Assembly: GCF_001667035.1 (NCBI RefSeq)
Contig: NZ_LZIR01000111.1
Span: 62,001-126,000 of the forward strand
Length of the DNA stretch: 64,000 bases
Direction of reading: 5' to 3'
Origin: Mycobacterium sp. 852002-51057_SCH5723018
GTDB lineage: Bacteria; Actinomycetota; Actinomycetes; Mycobacteriales; Mycobacteriaceae
Positions 39,408 through 49,630 of the stretch are shown here, piece by piece. Position 1 is the first letter of the stretch. Each line of letters starts with the position of its first letter. Under the pieces are notes generated by a model. That model saw nothing but the letters and a program-made list of their open reading frames with translations. It was not told the DNA's origin and did no database searches. The position numbers and the translations under genes are program-made.

Positions 39408-41097
39408 CCAGGCGGCGCACCCAACCGACCGTCATCCCGGCGGCACCCACGATCAGCAGCACCAGCCACGCCAGGTGGGCGACCACCGTCGCGCGGCGAC
39501 GGGCAGGTGGCGCGCCAGGGGTCTCGCCGCCGAGACGGTAGAGCGCGAACTCCCCGTCGCGATAGACCGGCCGCAGCGCGTCGAGGGTGCGGGCGGACGC
39601 ACCCATGTCACCGGCGCTGTCCGACTCGACGACCAGCCACCCCACGCCGGCCGGGGCCAACGCGGCGGGATCGGGCCCGGCCAGCAGCAGATCCTGCACC
39701 GCCCGCGCGCGATCGCCCTCCCCGGGCACGGTGACGCCCGAGACGGCCAGGTCCCCGGTGGTCAGCACGTCGGCGCGCACCCAGCGCGGCAGCGGATCGA
39801 GCACCGGCGCGGGGCCGGACCAGGAGAAGCGCCGCATGGTGCCGGCTGGCAACACCGCCACCGGCCGCGGATCGGCGTTGATCGCCGCCGCCACCGCGGC
39901 CCACCCGGGCGGGTAGCGCACCGGCGCAACCTTGCCCCACACACCCCAAGCCAGGTCCGGCAGCGCCAGGAGCAGCGCGAGGCAGCACACCGCCGCCGCC
40001 GCGAAAGGCCTCAGCCACCGTCGCAGCGTCACCACCGCGCCGGCTGCGGCGAGCGTGTATCCCGGCATCGCCAGCGCCACCCACTTCTGCCCGTCGCGCA
40101 GCACCCCGAAGGCGGGCGCGGCGTCCACCACCGCCCGCAGCGCGTGCATACCGGGGCCGGTGGCCAGCGCGGCCGGCACCAGCACCGACACCGCCGCCAG
40201 CGCCAGCAGCGGCACCACCGCCCTCCGACGCAGCACCGCCGGCAACCCGGCCGCCACCACGCCCAGCAGCACCACCGCCGAGCAGACCGCGAAAAGCGTT
40301 GTCCGCGCGCCGGGTACGGCCTCGCCGTTCCAGATCCCGCCGAGGCTGGCCAGGCTGGCGAGCGTGCCCAGGCCGGGCTCGGCACGCGGCGCGAACGCGG
40401 TCACCCCGAGCGCGATCCCCGCCGCGTGCGCCTGCAACGACGAGCCCACCACCGACGCGGTCAGCCAGGGCAGGGCCGCCACCAGCGCGGCACCCAGCGC
40501 CGCCGCGGCGCACTGCCAGCGCGGCCTGGACCCCGCCGCCGCCTCGACCGGGGCAGCCGCGCACACCAGCGCCACCGCCGCGGCCAGTAACAAACCGGTC
40601 GGGGTCAGCCCGGCCAGCGCCACCCAGAACGCCAGCGCGAACCACCCGTTATCGCTGGCCGTCCGCAGCCTCAGCATCGCCGTGGCCACCCAGGGCAGGC
40701 AGCCGTAGCCGACCAGCAGGCTCCAATGCCCCTGCAGGAGCCGTTCGGCCACATAGGGATTCCAGATCGCCAGCGTGATCGCGACGAACTCGCCCGCCGC
40801 GCCGGCGCACGGCAGCGCCGTGGAGACCAGCCGGGCCGCACCCCAGCCCGCGAGCCACAGCCCCGCGACGAGCAGCGCCTTGACCACGATGCCGCCGTCG
40901 ACCAGATGTGACGCCAGCGCGACGGCGAAATCTTGAGGTGTCGCCCGCGGCGCCGACGTCAACCCCAGCGCGCCATCGGAGAGATACGACCGCGGCGTCG
41001 ACACCGCATCGCGCAGCAGCAGATACCCGGGCGCCAGGAGCGGCCCCACCACCAGCAGCGCCAGCACCAGCGCGTACCCCGGTCGGGCCCAGCGCAC
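39391..41097 (-). CDS. Polytopic membrane protein (Rv0226c-type)
   Basis: A 568-residue protein with about ten to twelve hydrophobic helices up to residue ~400 (starting YALVLALLVVGPLLAPGYLLL), then an extracytoplasmic domain of ~130 residues and a last helix (HLAWLVLLIVGAAGMTVGWV) before a basic tail. This layout resembles GT-C type enzymes or polyprenyl-linked envelope proteins, but no catalytic motif is certain. It corresponds to Rv0226c and lies 21 bp downstream of the DUF3068 gene, forming one operon. The 3' end overlaps the glycosyltransferase by 17 bp. Confidence 0.87.
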   Translation of the reverse strand: MRWARPGYALVLALLVVGPLLAPGYLLLRDAVSTPRSYLSDGALGLTSAPRATPQDFAVALASHLVDGGIVVKALLVAGLWLAGWGAARLVSTALPCAGAAGEFVAITLAIWNPYVAERLLQGHWSLLVGYGCLPWVATAMLRLRTASDNGWFALAFWVALAGLTPTGLLLAAAVALVCAAAPVEAAAGSRPRWQCAAAALGAALVAALPWLTASVVGSSLQAHAAGIALGVTAFAPRAEPGLGTLASLASLGGIWNGEAVPGARTTLFAVCSAVVLLGVVAAGLPAVLRRRAVVPLLALAAVSVLVPAALATGPGMHALRAVVDAAPAFGVLRDGQKWVALAMPGYTLAAAGAVVTLRRWLRPFAAAAVCCLALLLALPDLAWGVWGKVAPVRYPPGWAAVAAAINADPRPVAVLPAGTMRRFSWSGPAPVLDPLPRWVRADVLTTGDLAVSGVTVPGEGDRARAVQDLLLAGPDPAALAPAGVGWLVVESDSAGDMGASARTLDALRPVYRDGEFALYRLGGETPGAPPARRRATVVAHLAWLVLLIVGAAGMTVGWVRRLARRRR

Positions 41098-41118
41098 GGT
41101 TAGCGCACCCGGGGGGAG

Positions 41119-42435
41119 CTAGGCGCGTTCGGGCGGGCCGGGGGAGGCGCCCGGCGGTTCCGGCGGTCCGGCGTCGGGCGGCCCGGACTCGGGCCCGGGC
41201 TTGGCCGGCTCCTCAGAGCCGACGGTGGGCGGCTCCGAGCCGGGCGGATCCTCGCGCGCGGGGCGCTGCGTGGGCAGCTTCTCGGTCTCGGCCTCGGCGC
41301 CGGACACGGGTTCTTCGAGCCCGTCGCGGCCGAAGAACTCCTGATCGGTGCGGTCCAGGCCCGGGTCGGTCAGCGCGCTCTCGGTCCGCAGGCTGAAGGA
41401 TGCGAGTATGCCGCCGCCGATGAGCGCGATCAGGCCGATGGCGGTGAAGGTGATCGGCAGCACCCGCGACCACAGCGCCAGCCGGTCGCGCTCATCGCGG
41501 GCCGCGTTGACCTGGGATTCGACCGTGTCCTCGGTGGAGGTGACCTTGTAATCGGCCAGCGTCATCTCGGGCTTGAGCGGATCGCGGGCGAAGTAGTGGT
41601 TGGCGTGTTCGGTCTGCTTGACGATGGTCCCTGACACCGGGTCCACCCAGAATGTGCGCTGCGCCGCGTAATAACGGGTCATGGTGATCTGCTCGTTCGG
41701 ATCGCCGCCCTGGACGCCCCACATCGCCGCCGACGTGGTCTGCTTGGCGTCCTCGTTACCGGCTAACAGCGACGGGTAGGCCACCGGGGCCACCAGCCTG
41801 CCGTCGGCGTTGTAGCCGACGTTCTGCGTGAAGCGGTACGTGGTCAGACCGTTGACGTCCTCTTGGGTGTCGTAGTTGACGTCAAAGGGCTTCTGCGCGA
41901 TCGGGTCGAAGTAGGGGTACGTCTTCTTCTCGGTGTGGAACGGGAAGCGGTAGGACAGCCCGTCGTGACGGAGCGGCATCGCGGTGGGCGGGTTCTCATC
42001 GCCGAATGCGCGCGGCTTCTGCACCGACCCCCCGGTGTGGGTGTCGTCGGAGACGGCCATCGCCGTCCTGCGGTTGAGGGTGACGGTGTCGACCATCGCC
42101 AGCAGCAGCCCGCTGTCCTTCTGCTTGTCGGTGCGCCGCACCGAGGTGCCCACCTGCAACGTGACGACGTCGGCGTTGGCGGGCGATTCGACGCTGACCT
42201 GCTGCTGGGACACCAGCGGCACGTTCTGGTTGACGACCAGGTGGTCGCCCGACAGCGACCCGGCGTCCAAAGCGGTTCCGGAGCCGTCGCTGATCAACGT
42301 GGCGTCGAGGTTGAGCGGAACCTTGGTGATCCTGCTGCTGGTGTACGTCGACAGCAACAGCGCGGCGATCAGCAGGGCTGCTCCGAGACCGATGACCGCG
42401 CATGCGGCATAGCGCAACATGACTGCTCGGTTCAC
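41119..42435 (-). CDS. pgfA: DUF3068 (PorA-like) envelope protein, Rv0227c/PgfA-type
   Basis: A 438-residue protein: one membrane helix near the N-terminus (residues about 8-30), a large extracytoplasmic DUF3068 domain (about 35-320, including DTVTLNRRTAMAVSDDTHTGG and YRFPFHTEKKTYPYFDP), a second helix (LPITFTAIGLIALIGGGILA) and a Pro/Glu-rich cytoplasmic tail of ~90 residues. It corresponds to Rv0227c / MSMEG_0317. From memory, MSMEG_0317 is linked to lipomannan maturation and, as PgfA, to MmpL3-associated trehalose monomycolate trafficking and polar growth. GTG 42435 is the start. It is divergent from the tmaT-like gene. Confidence 0.87.
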   Translation of the reverse strand: MNRAVMLRYAACAVIGLGAALLIAALLLSTYTSSRITKVPLNLDATLISDGSGTALDAGSLSGDHLVVNQNVPLVSQQQVSVESPANADVVTLQVGTSVRRTDKQKDSGLLLAMVDTVTLNRRTAMAVSDDTHTGGSVQKPRAFGDENPPTAMPLRHDGLSYRFPFHTEKKTYPYFDPIAQKPFDVNYDTQEDVNGLTTYRFTQNVGYNADGRLVAPVAYPSLLAGNEDAKQTTSAAMWGVQGGDPNEQITMTRYYAAQRTFWVDPVSGTIVKQTEHANHYFARDPLKPEMTLADYKVTSTEDTVESQVNAARDERDRLALWSRVLPITFTAIGLIALIGGGILASFSLRTESALTDPGLDRTDQEFFGRDGLEEPVSGAEAETEKLPTQRPAREDPPGSEPPTVGSEEPAKPGPESGPPDAGPPEPPGASPGPPERA

Positions 42436-42639
42436 GTTGCTGTGTCCTCCTAATGGTCCCCAAAAGATCCTCAGACCCGTCGGCCGCGACCCGCTCCGAC
42501 ATGACCAAGCAGCGAGGCAAACCCGTTCGACCCTAACAGGGGAATTTAAGGTGCCGGTTTAGCAACCCATTGCCAGCGTCCGGTGTACCGGATTCCCCCG
42601 GCAACACGCGAGGTCGCATTCGAGGGCACACTGTTGGGC

Positions 42640-43815
42640 GTGACCGAGGGCCAGCAGGTGGGAGGGATCCGCAGCTTCCTGCCCGCCGTCGAAGGCATGC
42701 GCGCCTGCGCCGCGATGGGCGTGGTCGTCACGCACGTCGCCTTCCAGACGGGGCACTCCAGCGGCGCCGCAGGCAGGCTGTTCGGCCGCTTCGACCTGGC
42801 CGTGGCGGTGTTCTTCGCGCTGTCGGGGTTCTTGTTGTGGCGCGGGCACGCCGCGGCGGCACGGGGTTTGGGATCGCGCCCCCGTACCGGCCACTACCTG
42901 CGGTCGCGTGCGATGCGCATCATGCCGGCCTATGTGGTTGCGGTCGTCGTGATCCTGACCCTGTTGCCCGATGCCGATCACGCCAGCCCGACGGTGTGGC
43001 TTGCCAACCTGACCCTCACGCAGATCTATGTCCCGCTCACACTGACCGGTGGCCTGACCCAGATGTGGAGCCTTTCCGTCGAGGTCAGCTTCTACCTCGC
43101 CCTGCCGATTCTGGCTTTGCTGGCGCGCCGGCTGCCGGTCGCGGCGCGGGTGCCGGCGATCGCCGCGCTCGCGGCGCTCAGTTGGGCCTGGGGCTGGGTG
43201 CCTCTCTTTTTGGGGCACTCCGATCCTGGGGTCAACCCGCTGAATTGGCCGCCGGCCTTCTTCTCCTGGTTCGCCGCCGGGATGCTGCTGGCCGAGTGGG
43301 CCTACAGTCCGATCGGCCCGGCGCACCGGTTGGCGCGCCGCCGCGTGCCGATGGCGGCCGCGGCCCTGCTCGCCTACCTGGTGGCGGCCTCGCCGCTGGC
43401 CGGCCCGGAGGGCCTGGTGCCAGGCACCGCCACCCAGTTCGCGGTGAAGATGGCGATGGGCGCTCTGGTGGCGTTCGCGCTGGTGGCCCCGCTGGTGCTG
43501 GACCGGCCCGACACGCCACACCGGCTGCTGGGCAGCACCGGCATGGTGACGTTGGGGCGCTGGTCCTACGGCCTGTTCGTGTGGCACCTGGCCGCGTTGG
43601 CGATGGTGTTCCCGGTGCTGGGGACGTTCCCGTTCACCGGCCGCATGCCGATGGTGCTGGTGCTGACGCTGATCTTCGGTTGGGCGATCGCCGCCGTCAG
43701 CTACGGGCTGGTCGAGTCGCCCTGCCGGGAGGCGCTGCGCCTCTGGGAGAAGCGTCACCAGCCGGTGCAGGCGCGCCAGGCTATCGACGCTGAGGCTGAC
43801 GCGATCGCGCCGTGA
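42640..43815 (+). CDS. tmaT: Membrane acyltransferase family 3, TmaT-type (Rv0228)
   Basis: A membrane O-acyltransferase of the OafA/YrhL family with about ten helices. The signature FLPAVEGMRACAAMGVVVTHV, with the catalytic His, is at the N-terminus; RSRAMRIMPAYVV and QMWSLSVEVSFYLALP follow. It corresponds to Rv0228 in position and length; its corynebacterial homologue (TmaT) acetylates trehalose monomycolate before MmpL transport, as I recall. GTG 42640 (VTEGQQVGGIRSF) is chosen; GTG 42583 gives a 410-residue form nearer the annotated length. Being next to the pgfA-like gene fits a joint role in trehalose mycolate export. Confidence 0.86.
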   Translation: MTEGQQVGGIRSFLPAVEGMRACAAMGVVVTHVAFQTGHSSGAAGRLFGRFDLAVAVFFALSGFLLWRGHAAAARGLGSRPRTGHYLRSRAMRIMPAYVVAVVVILTLLPDADHASPTVWLANLTLTQIYVPLTLTGGLTQMWSLSVEVSFYLALPILALLARRLPVAARVPAIAALAALSWAWGWVPLFLGHSDPGVNPLNWPPAFFSWFAAGMLLAEWAYSPIGPAHRLARRRVPMAAAALLAYLVAASPLAGPEGLVPGTATQFAVKMAMGALVAFALVAPLVLDRPDTPHRLLGSTGMVTLGRWSYGLFVWHLAALAMVFPVLGTFPFTGRMPMVLVLTLIFGWAIAAVSYGLVESPCREALRLWEKRHQPVQARQAIDAEADAIAP

Positions 43816-43943
43816 ATTCGATCTCCGTGGATTCGATCTCTGTGCCCCCGAAGCCACAGGATCTCTCAATGCGGTACCGCGGGTATCAAACCGGCGATTC
43901 TGGGTAACCTGCCGTGTGATCTGGTTTGGGGGAGGCCTTCACG

Positions 43944-45290
43944 ATGACCAACCGCATCACCGCCACAGGGGTAGTAGCGGGTCCGCCGCACGAGGAGCTG
44001 CGTCGCGGGGAGCCTCCGCTTACACCCGATGAGGACCCGTTCTACCAACCGCCGCCACGGTACGAAAAATCCCGACCCGGCGCCATTTTGCGCTCGCGCG
44101 CCGTCGAGCTCGGGTTCCTGGGTGTGCTCCCGCAGGGCTTCACCGCCACCCAGCTCCTCTACCGCAGTACGAACCTGCACGGCGGCCCCGAGGTGGCCGT
44201 GACCACTGTGCTGGTGCCAGAGCAGCGTGATACCCAGTCGCCGTGTCCGGTGCTGTCGTATCAGTGCGCCATCGACGCGGTCGCGTCGCAGTGCTTTCCG
44301 TCGTATGCGCTGCGCCGTGGGGCAGGAGCAATCGGAGCGTTCACGCAAGCGGAATTCCTCCTCGTGGCGGCGGTACTGGCCGAAGGCTGGGCGGTCTCGA
44401 TACCCGACCACGAGGGCTGTCACGGCATGTGGGGTGCGCCGCGTGAGCCCGGCTACCGCATTCTTGACGGTCTCCGCGCCGCCGTGAGTTGCGAACGACT
44501 GGGGTTGTCACCGGCCGCCCCGATGGGCCTATGGGGTTATTCGGGCGGCGGTTTGGCCTCCGCATGGGCGGCCGAGCTGTGTGCGGACTATGCGCCGGAA
44601 CTCAACATCGTCGGCGCCGTGCTGGGCTCACCGGTCGGTGACCCCGGAAGCGTCGCTCGCCGGCTCAACCGCTCGTTTTTCGCCGGGCTGGCCGCGCTGA
44701 TGATCGCGGCGCTGACCGACGTGTTCCCGGAAGCGCAGCGGGCGGTCGACGAGCATGCCACCGACGAGGGCACCGCACTGCTGGACGAACTGCGGACCAT
44801 GACCACAGCCCAGGCGGTGTGGCGGCTGCACCATTCCGACATCGGTTCGTACGTCGACGTGTCCACCGACGAACTGTGGGACCTCCCGGACGTGCGCCAC
44901 ATCTTCGCGGAGACCAAGCTCGGCAAGACCCCACCCACGCCACCCGTGCTGGTCGTGCAGGCGGTGCACGACAGGATCATCAGCGTCGACGACATCGATC
45001 AGCTCGTCAAGAAGTACGCGACCGATGGGGTAGCGGTCACTTATCATCGCGATCGATTCTGCGGTCACCTGCTGCTGCACCCGCTGTCCGCGCCGATGAC
45101 GTTGCGATGGCTGCGCGACCGGTTCACCGGCAAGCCGCTTGACAAGAACAAGACGCGTACTGTCTGGCCGACGGTGTTCAACCCGTCGACCTATCTGGGC
45201 ATGCTCAGGCTCGGCGTCATCACCGCGAAAGTCATCCTGGGCCGGCCCGTCGAGCGTCGCCCGCTGTCCAAAACCGACGACGTGCCATGA
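43944..45290 (+). CDS. Secretory-lipase-type (LIP family) alpha/beta hydrolase
   Basis: A 448-residue hydrolase of the LIP (PF03583-like) family. Nucleophile elbow [17 protein letters not shown]; acid and base are expected in [13 protein letters not shown] and the FCGHLLLHP segment. The N-terminus ([23 protein letters not shown]) is typical for the family. No convincing signal peptide is present, unlike fungal relatives. ATG 43944 has GGAGG upstream; the frame is open from 43926. The 3' end overlaps the convergent acyl-CoA ligase by 59 bp. The substrate is probably a lipid ester, not proven. Confidence 0.87.
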   Translation: MTNRITATGVVAGPPHEELRRGEPPLTPDEDPFYQPPPRYEKSRPGAILRSRAVELGFLGVLPQGFTATQLLYRSTNLHGGPEVAVTTVLVPEQRDTQSPCPVLSYQCAIDAVASQCFPSYALRRGAGAIGAFTQAEFLLVAAVLAEGWAVSIPDHEGCHGMWGAPREPGYRILDGLRAAVSCERLGLSPAAPMGLWGYSGGGLASAWAAELCADYAPELNIVGAVLGSPVGDPGSVARRLNRSFFAGLAALMIAALTDVFPEAQRAVDEHATDEGTALLDELRTMTTAQAVWRLHHSDIGSYVDVSTDELWDLPDVRHIFAETKLGKTPPTPPVLVVQAVHDRIISVDDIDQLVKKYATDGVAVTYHRDRFCGHLLLHPLSAPMTLRWLRDRFTGKPLDKNKTRTVWPTVFNPSTYLGMLRLGVITAKVILGRPVERRPLSKTDDVP

Positions 45291-46737
45291 TCTCGGCGCG
45301 CACCGCCGACCGCCGCGCCTTGCCGGCGTCGTCGCGCAGCGGCGTGTCCACGAATTCTATGAAGTCCGGGGTGGGCGGCACCTTGTAGGACGAAATACGT
45401 TCCTGCAGAAAGACTTTCAAGCCGTCAGCGTCCAGCGCGGACCCATCGGCGGTGTGCACCAGGGCGTACGGCACCTGACCCAGGTCGTCGTGCGGAATGC
45501 CGACTACCAGGCACGACAACACCTCTGGGTGCGCCGAGAGCGCGTTCTCGATTTCGGCGGGGTAGACGTTGCGGCCGCCGACGGTGAACATGTCGACCCG
45601 GCGGTCCGACAGGTAGAGGAACCCGTCTTCGTCGAAGTAGCCGAGGTCGCCCAGCGAGTCCCAGCCGTCGCGCGACTTCGCCGTGATGCCGATGTAGCGG
45701 TAGGTCGGCGCGCTGCCCGGGCTCGGTCGCATGTAGATCTCGCCCACCACCCCGGGCGGGCAGGGGTTGCCGTCGTCGTCGAGCACCTTCATCTCCCCGG
45801 CAACCACGACGCCGACCGAGCCGCGGTGGGTCAGCCACTGGTCGCCGGAGATGAAGGTGAGCGCCTGTAATTCGGTGCCGCCGTAGAGCTCCCAGACCTT
45901 TTCGGGGCCGAGCAGGTCGATCCAGGCCTGCTTGACGGCCGGCGGGCACGGTGCGCCCACATGCCAAAACCGCCGGATCGAGGACAGGTCGTAGGACGAC
46001 GGGTCTTCGCGGTAGACGGGCAGCGTGCGCTGCATGATCGTGGGCACCGTCGTCACGAACGTGGCGCGATGGTCGGTGATCAGCCGGAGGAACTGGTGCG
46101 GGTCGAACCGGCTCATCAGCACGAGGTGATGGCGCATCACCAGCGCGATCGTCGCGGTGGTGAAGCCGGTGTTGTGAGACAGCGGCACCGGCACCAGCGT
46201 GGTGTCGCCCTCCTGCGCGCCCAGGGGATAGCCGACGGCGGGCGGTATGCGACTGTCACCGCCGGACTCGATGAGTTTGGGGCGGCCCGTGCTGCCGCCC
46301 GACCCCATCGCCTTCCACACCGGCGAAACCGCCTCCGGCAAACGGGCGTCGGACAGTGCCGGGTCGGGCACGAAACCCGCTGGCGCACAAGGTATTCCAG
46401 CATGCTCGCGGCCCACCACCAAGGCGGGCGGCCGCAGCTCCAGCAGGCCCTGCAACTCGGCGTCGGGCAACCGTGCCGACAGCGGCTGGGGCACCGCCCC
46501 CAGCTTCCAGCACGCCACCGCGGCCTGGATCCACTCGATCGAGTTCGGCAGCACCATGGTGACGTAGTCGCCGACGCCCACGCCCCGCTCGGCGTAGGCC
46601 CGCGCCAACCGGTTCGTCGAGGCGTCGAGCTCGGCGCGGGTGATGGTGCGCCCGTCGCAGGTGACCGCGGGCTCGTCGGGGGCGAGTTCGGCCAGCGCCG
46701 AAATCTGCGAACCGATCGGCGGGACCGGCTCGGTCAT
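45232..46737 (-). CDS. AMP-dependent acyl-CoA ligase
   Basis: A 501-residue class I adenylate-forming ligase. The P-loop is [14 protein letters not shown], with Ser-Gly-Gly replacing the usual TSGTTG; later motifs are [50 protein letters not shown] and the C-terminal [10 protein letters not shown] with the catalytic lysine. Overall it resembles ligases of bile-acid/cholesterol side-chain metabolism, but the acid is unknown. ATG 46737 directly follows the php stop (TAA then ATG going upstream on the minus strand order: php lies downstream in transcription of the opposite order, with no gap). Its last 59 bp are antisense to the lipase gene. Confidence 0.88.
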   Translation of the reverse strand: MTEPVPPIGSQISALAELAPDEPAVTCDGRTITRAELDASTNRLARAYAERGVGVGDYVTMVLPNSIEWIQAAVACWKLGAVPQPLSARLPDAELQGLLELRPPALVVGREHAGIPCAPAGFVPDPALSDARLPEAVSPVWKAMGSGGSTGRPKLIESGGDSRIPPAVGYPLGAQEGDTTLVPVPLSHNTGFTTATIALVMRHHLVLMSRFDPHQFLRLITDHRATFVTTVPTIMQRTLPVYREDPSSYDLSSIRRFWHVGAPCPPAVKQAWIDLLGPEKVWELYGGTELQALTFISGDQWLTHRGSVGVVVAGEMKVLDDDGNPCPPGVVGEIYMRPSPGSAPTYRYIGITAKSRDGWDSLGDLGYFDEDGFLYLSDRRVDMFTVGGRNVYPAEIENALSAHPEVLSCLVVGIPHDDLGQVPYALVHTADGSALDADGLKVFLQERISSYKVPPTPDFIEFVDTPLRDDAGKARRSAVRAEIMARRRFWTAGDARRAGPG

Positions 46738-47715
46738 TTAGTACGCGCCCTGTCGCTCGAAAATGCGGCGCGGGTTGTCGACCAGCATGGTGTGCAGCTG
46801 CTCGTCGGTGACCCCGCGCTCCTTGAGCGCGGGGATCACGTCGTTGTGGATGTGCAGGTAATGCCAATTGGGCGCGGCCACCGCCAGCAGGTCCTCGGGT
46901 ATCGCGTCGAAGTAGCAGTTGGCGTCGTGGGAGAGCACCATCTTGTCGGCGTGGCCGCGCTCGCACATTCGCGCCACCGTGTTCACCCGGTCCTCGAACG
47001 GCAGGTACACGTCGATGCCGAATCGGTCCATCCCGATGTAGGAGCCGTTACCGATCAGCTCCTCCAGGTAGTCGAGATCGGTGCTGTCGCCGGAATGCCC
47101 GATCACCACCCGGGTCAGGTCCACGCCCTCCTCTTCGAAGATGCGCTGCTGCTCGAGCCCGCGCCGCAAACCCGCGTGGGTGTGGGTGGAGATCGGCACG
47201 CCGGTGCGCTTGTGGGCCTGCGCCACCGCGCGCAGCACCCGCTCGACGCCGGGGGTGACGCCGGGCTCGTCGGTGGCGCACTTGAGGATGCCCGCCTTGA
47301 CGCCGGTGTCGGCGATGCCCTCCTCGATGTCGCGGACGAACATGTCGGTCATGACCTCTGGGCCGTCCATCGGCGTGCCCGGGCCCAGGTAGTGGAAACG
47401 GAACGGGACGTCGTTGTAGGTGTAAATCCCCGTCGCCACAACAATATTCAGCTCCGTGGCCGCCGCGACGCGCGCGATCCGCGGGATGTAGCGGCCCAGT
47501 CCGATCACGGTGAGGTCGACGATCGTGTCCACCCCGCGGGCCTTCAGCTCGTTGAGCCGGTTGACGGCGTCGGCGACCCGTTGTTCCTCGTCGCCCCAGG
47601 CTTCGGGATAGTTCAGGGCGATCTCGGTGGTCATGATGAACACGTGCTCATGCATGAGCGTCACGCCGAGATCGGCGGTATCGATGGAGCCGCGGGCGGT
47701 ATTGAGTTCTGACAC
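46738..47715 (-). CDS. php: Phosphotriesterase-like lactonase
   Basis: A 325-residue TIM-barrel metal hydrolase corresponding to M. tuberculosis Rv0230c. The binuclear metal site is complete: His22 and His24 in MHEHV, the carboxylated Lys145 in AGILKCATDEP, His178/His180 in THTH, His207 in GHSGDS and Asp264 in SHDANCY. Family members (PLLs) hydrolyse lactones, with weak organophosphate activity. No signal peptide. It is upstream of the acyl-CoA ligase in one transcription unit with no intergenic base, and divergent from fadE4, which suggests a shared lipid or lactone pathway. Confidence 0.93.
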   Translation of the reverse strand: MSELNTARGSIDTADLGVTLMHEHVFIMTTEIALNYPEAWGDEEQRVADAVNRLNELKARGVDTIVDLTVIGLGRYIPRIARVAAATELNIVVATGIYTYNDVPFRFHYLGPGTPMDGPEVMTDMFVRDIEEGIADTGVKAGILKCATDEPGVTPGVERVLRAVAQAHKRTGVPISTHTHAGLRRGLEQQRIFEEEGVDLTRVVIGHSGDSTDLDYLEELIGNGSYIGMDRFGIDVYLPFEDRVNTVARMCERGHADKMVLSHDANCYFDAIPEDLLAVAAPNWHYLHIHNDVIPALKERGVTDEQLHTMLVDNPRRIFERQGAY

Positions 47716-47838
47716 GTGACTGACTCTAAGGCGACTCAGTGGTCGACCGACAGTGCGTTTTCTCCGGTGTGCCCCGACGGCCGCGCTATTGCAGTACCGT
47801 CACCTTCGTCTCGATACGAATCCCTTGGGAGTCACGCG

Positions 47839-49557
47839 ATGTTGCTCAATCCCAATCACTTGCAGCGCCAATACCCAGAGCGTCGCTCGGGGGAGATCAT
47901 GGCCGCGACGGTCGACTTCTTCGAGTCGCGGGGCAAGGCTCGGCTGAAGTCCGACGACCACGACCGGGTTTGGTACTCCGACTTTTTGGACCACATCGGC
48001 CGCGAGCGCATCTTCGCCTCCCTGCTCACGCCGTCGGCATACGGCGCTTCTGCAGAAATGGCCTGCCGCTGGGACACCTACCGAATCAGCGAGTTCGCGG
48101 AGATCGTGGGCTTTTACGGGCTGAACTATTGGTACCCGTTCCAGGTCACCGCCCTGGGGCTGGGCCCGATCTGGATGAGCGCCAACGAGGACGCCAAGCG
48201 CAAGGCGGCGGCCCAGCTGGAGGCCGGCGAGGTGTTCGCCTTCGGCCTGTCCGAACAGGCCCACGGCGCCGATGTCTACCAGACCGACATGATCCTGACG
48301 CCTTCCGATGGCGGCTGGACCGCGAACGGCGAGAAGTACTACATCGGAAACGCCAACGTGGCGCGGATGGTCTCCACCTTCGGCAAGATCGCCGGTACCT
48401 CGCCTGACGAAGACGAGTACGTCTTCTTCGCCGCCGACTCCCAGCACGACCGCTACGACCTGATCAAGAACGTGGTGAACTCGCAGAACTTCGTCGCCAA
48501 CTACGCGCTGCGCGACTACCCGGTCACCGAGGCCGACCTGCTGCACCGGGGCCCGGAGGCCTTCCACGCCGCGCTCAACACGGTCAACGTCTGCAAGTAC
48601 AACCTCGGCTGGGGTGCGATCGGCATGTGCACGCATGCCATGTACGAGGCGGTCACGCACGCCTCCAACCGCATCCTGTACGGGACCGTCGTCACCGACT
48701 TCAGCCACGTGCGCAGGCTGCTCATGGATGCCTACGTGCGGCTGGCCGCCATGAAGCTGGTCGCCACCCGCGCCTGCGACTACATGCGCGGCGCGTCGGC
48801 GGCCGACCGCCGCTACCTGCTGTACAGCCCGCTCACCAAGGCGAAGATCACCAGCGAAGGTGAGCGGGTCATCATCGCGCTGTGGGACGTCATCGCCGCC
48901 AAGGGCGTCGAGAAGGACACCATCTTCGAGGCCATGACCCGCGAGATCGGGCTGTTGCCGCGGCTGGAGGGCACCGTCCACATCAACGTCGGCTTACTCG
49001 CGAAGTTCATGCCCAATTTCCTGTTCGCCCCCACCGGCGAGCTGCCCGTGATCGACCGCCGCGACGACGCGGCCGACGACACCTTCCTGTTCGCCCAGGG
49101 GCCGACGGGTGGCCTGGGCAAGGTGCGCTTCCACGATTGGCGCCCGCCATTCGTGGCTTTCGCCCACCTGCCCAACGTCGCGCTGCTGCGCGAACAGATC
49201 GAGGTGCTCGCCGAGATGCTGGCCAGCGCCACGCCGGATGCCATGCAGCAGAAGGACATTGACTTCGCCTTCGCCGTGGGCCAGCTGTTCGCGACCGTGC
49301 CCTATGCCCAGCTGATCCTCGAGGAGGCGCTGCTGTCGGGAGTGGACGAGGCGTTGCTCGACGCGATCTTCGCCGTGTTGGTCCGCGACTTCAACGGCTA
49401 CGCCGTCGAGCTGAACGACAAGCCGGCGACGACCGAGGCCCAGGCCCGGTTCGCGACCCGGATGATCCGCCGTCCCGTGCACGACCCCGCTCGCTACGAC
49501 CAGGTCTGGAAGGAACGCGTGCTCCCGCTCGACGGCGCCTATCGGATGCGGCCTTGA
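47839..49557 (+). CDS. fadE4: Acyl-CoA dehydrogenase FadE4-type
   Basis: A 572-residue acyl-CoA dehydrogenase, longer than the usual ~390, as in M. tuberculosis FadE4 (Rv0231, 568). The FAD/substrate region is FAFGLSEQAHGADVYQ and WTANGEKYYIGNANVARMVS; the C-terminal part has RLEGTVHINVGLLAKFMPNF, where the Glu is the probable catalytic base, then an extra ~150-residue domain. The frame opens at 47716, but ATG 47839 (MLLNPNHLQRQYPE) gives the family length. It is divergent from php and followed by a TetR gene with its own promoter. Confidence 0.92.
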   Translation: MLLNPNHLQRQYPERRSGEIMAATVDFFESRGKARLKSDDHDRVWYSDFLDHIGRERIFASLLTPSAYGASAEMACRWDTYRISEFAEIVGFYGLNYWYPFQVTALGLGPIWMSANEDAKRKAAAQLEAGEVFAFGLSEQAHGADVYQTDMILTPSDGGWTANGEKYYIGNANVARMVSTFGKIAGTSPDEDEYVFFAADSQHDRYDLIKNVVNSQNFVANYALRDYPVTEADLLHRGPEAFHAALNTVNVCKYNLGWGAIGMCTHAMYEAVTHASNRILYGTVVTDFSHVRRLLMDAYVRLAAMKLVATRACDYMRGASAADRRYLLYSPLTKAKITSEGERVIIALWDVIAAKGVEKDTIFEAMTREIGLLPRLEGTVHINVGLLAKFMPNFLFAPTGELPVIDRRDDAADDTFLFAQGPTGGLGKVRFHDWRPPFVAFAHLPNVALLREQIEVLAEMLASATPDAMQQKDIDFAFAVGQLFATVPYAQLILEEALLSGVDEALLDAIFAVLVRDFNGYAVELNDKPATTEAQARFATRMIRRPVHDPARYDQVWKERVLPLDGAYRMRP

Positions 49558-49571
49558 CGCCCGTGGAGCTC

Positions 49572-49612
49572 TTGACTGTGAGCTAGCCCACCGTAGAATG
49601 ACCAGTGGTCAT
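49572..49612 (+). promoter_or_regulatory. Promoter with perfect 15-bp TetR-type operator
   Basis: -35 TTGACT (49572-49577), spacer 16 bp, -10 TAGAAT (49594-49599). Overlapping the end of the -10 and the start point is the perfect palindrome ATGACCA-G-TGGTCAT (49598-49612). It lies 19 bp before the TetR ATG, so autorepression of the TetR-nrdB operon is the simplest reading. Confidence 0.75.
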
Positions 49613-49630
49613 CGATGCTAGGAGGCCGCA

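Noticed and set aside
43816-43850. Short direct repeat (ATTCGATCTCCGTG / ATTCGATCTCTGTG) after the tmaT-like gene
   Set aside because: A single pair of 14-bp copies with no further structure; likely slippage.
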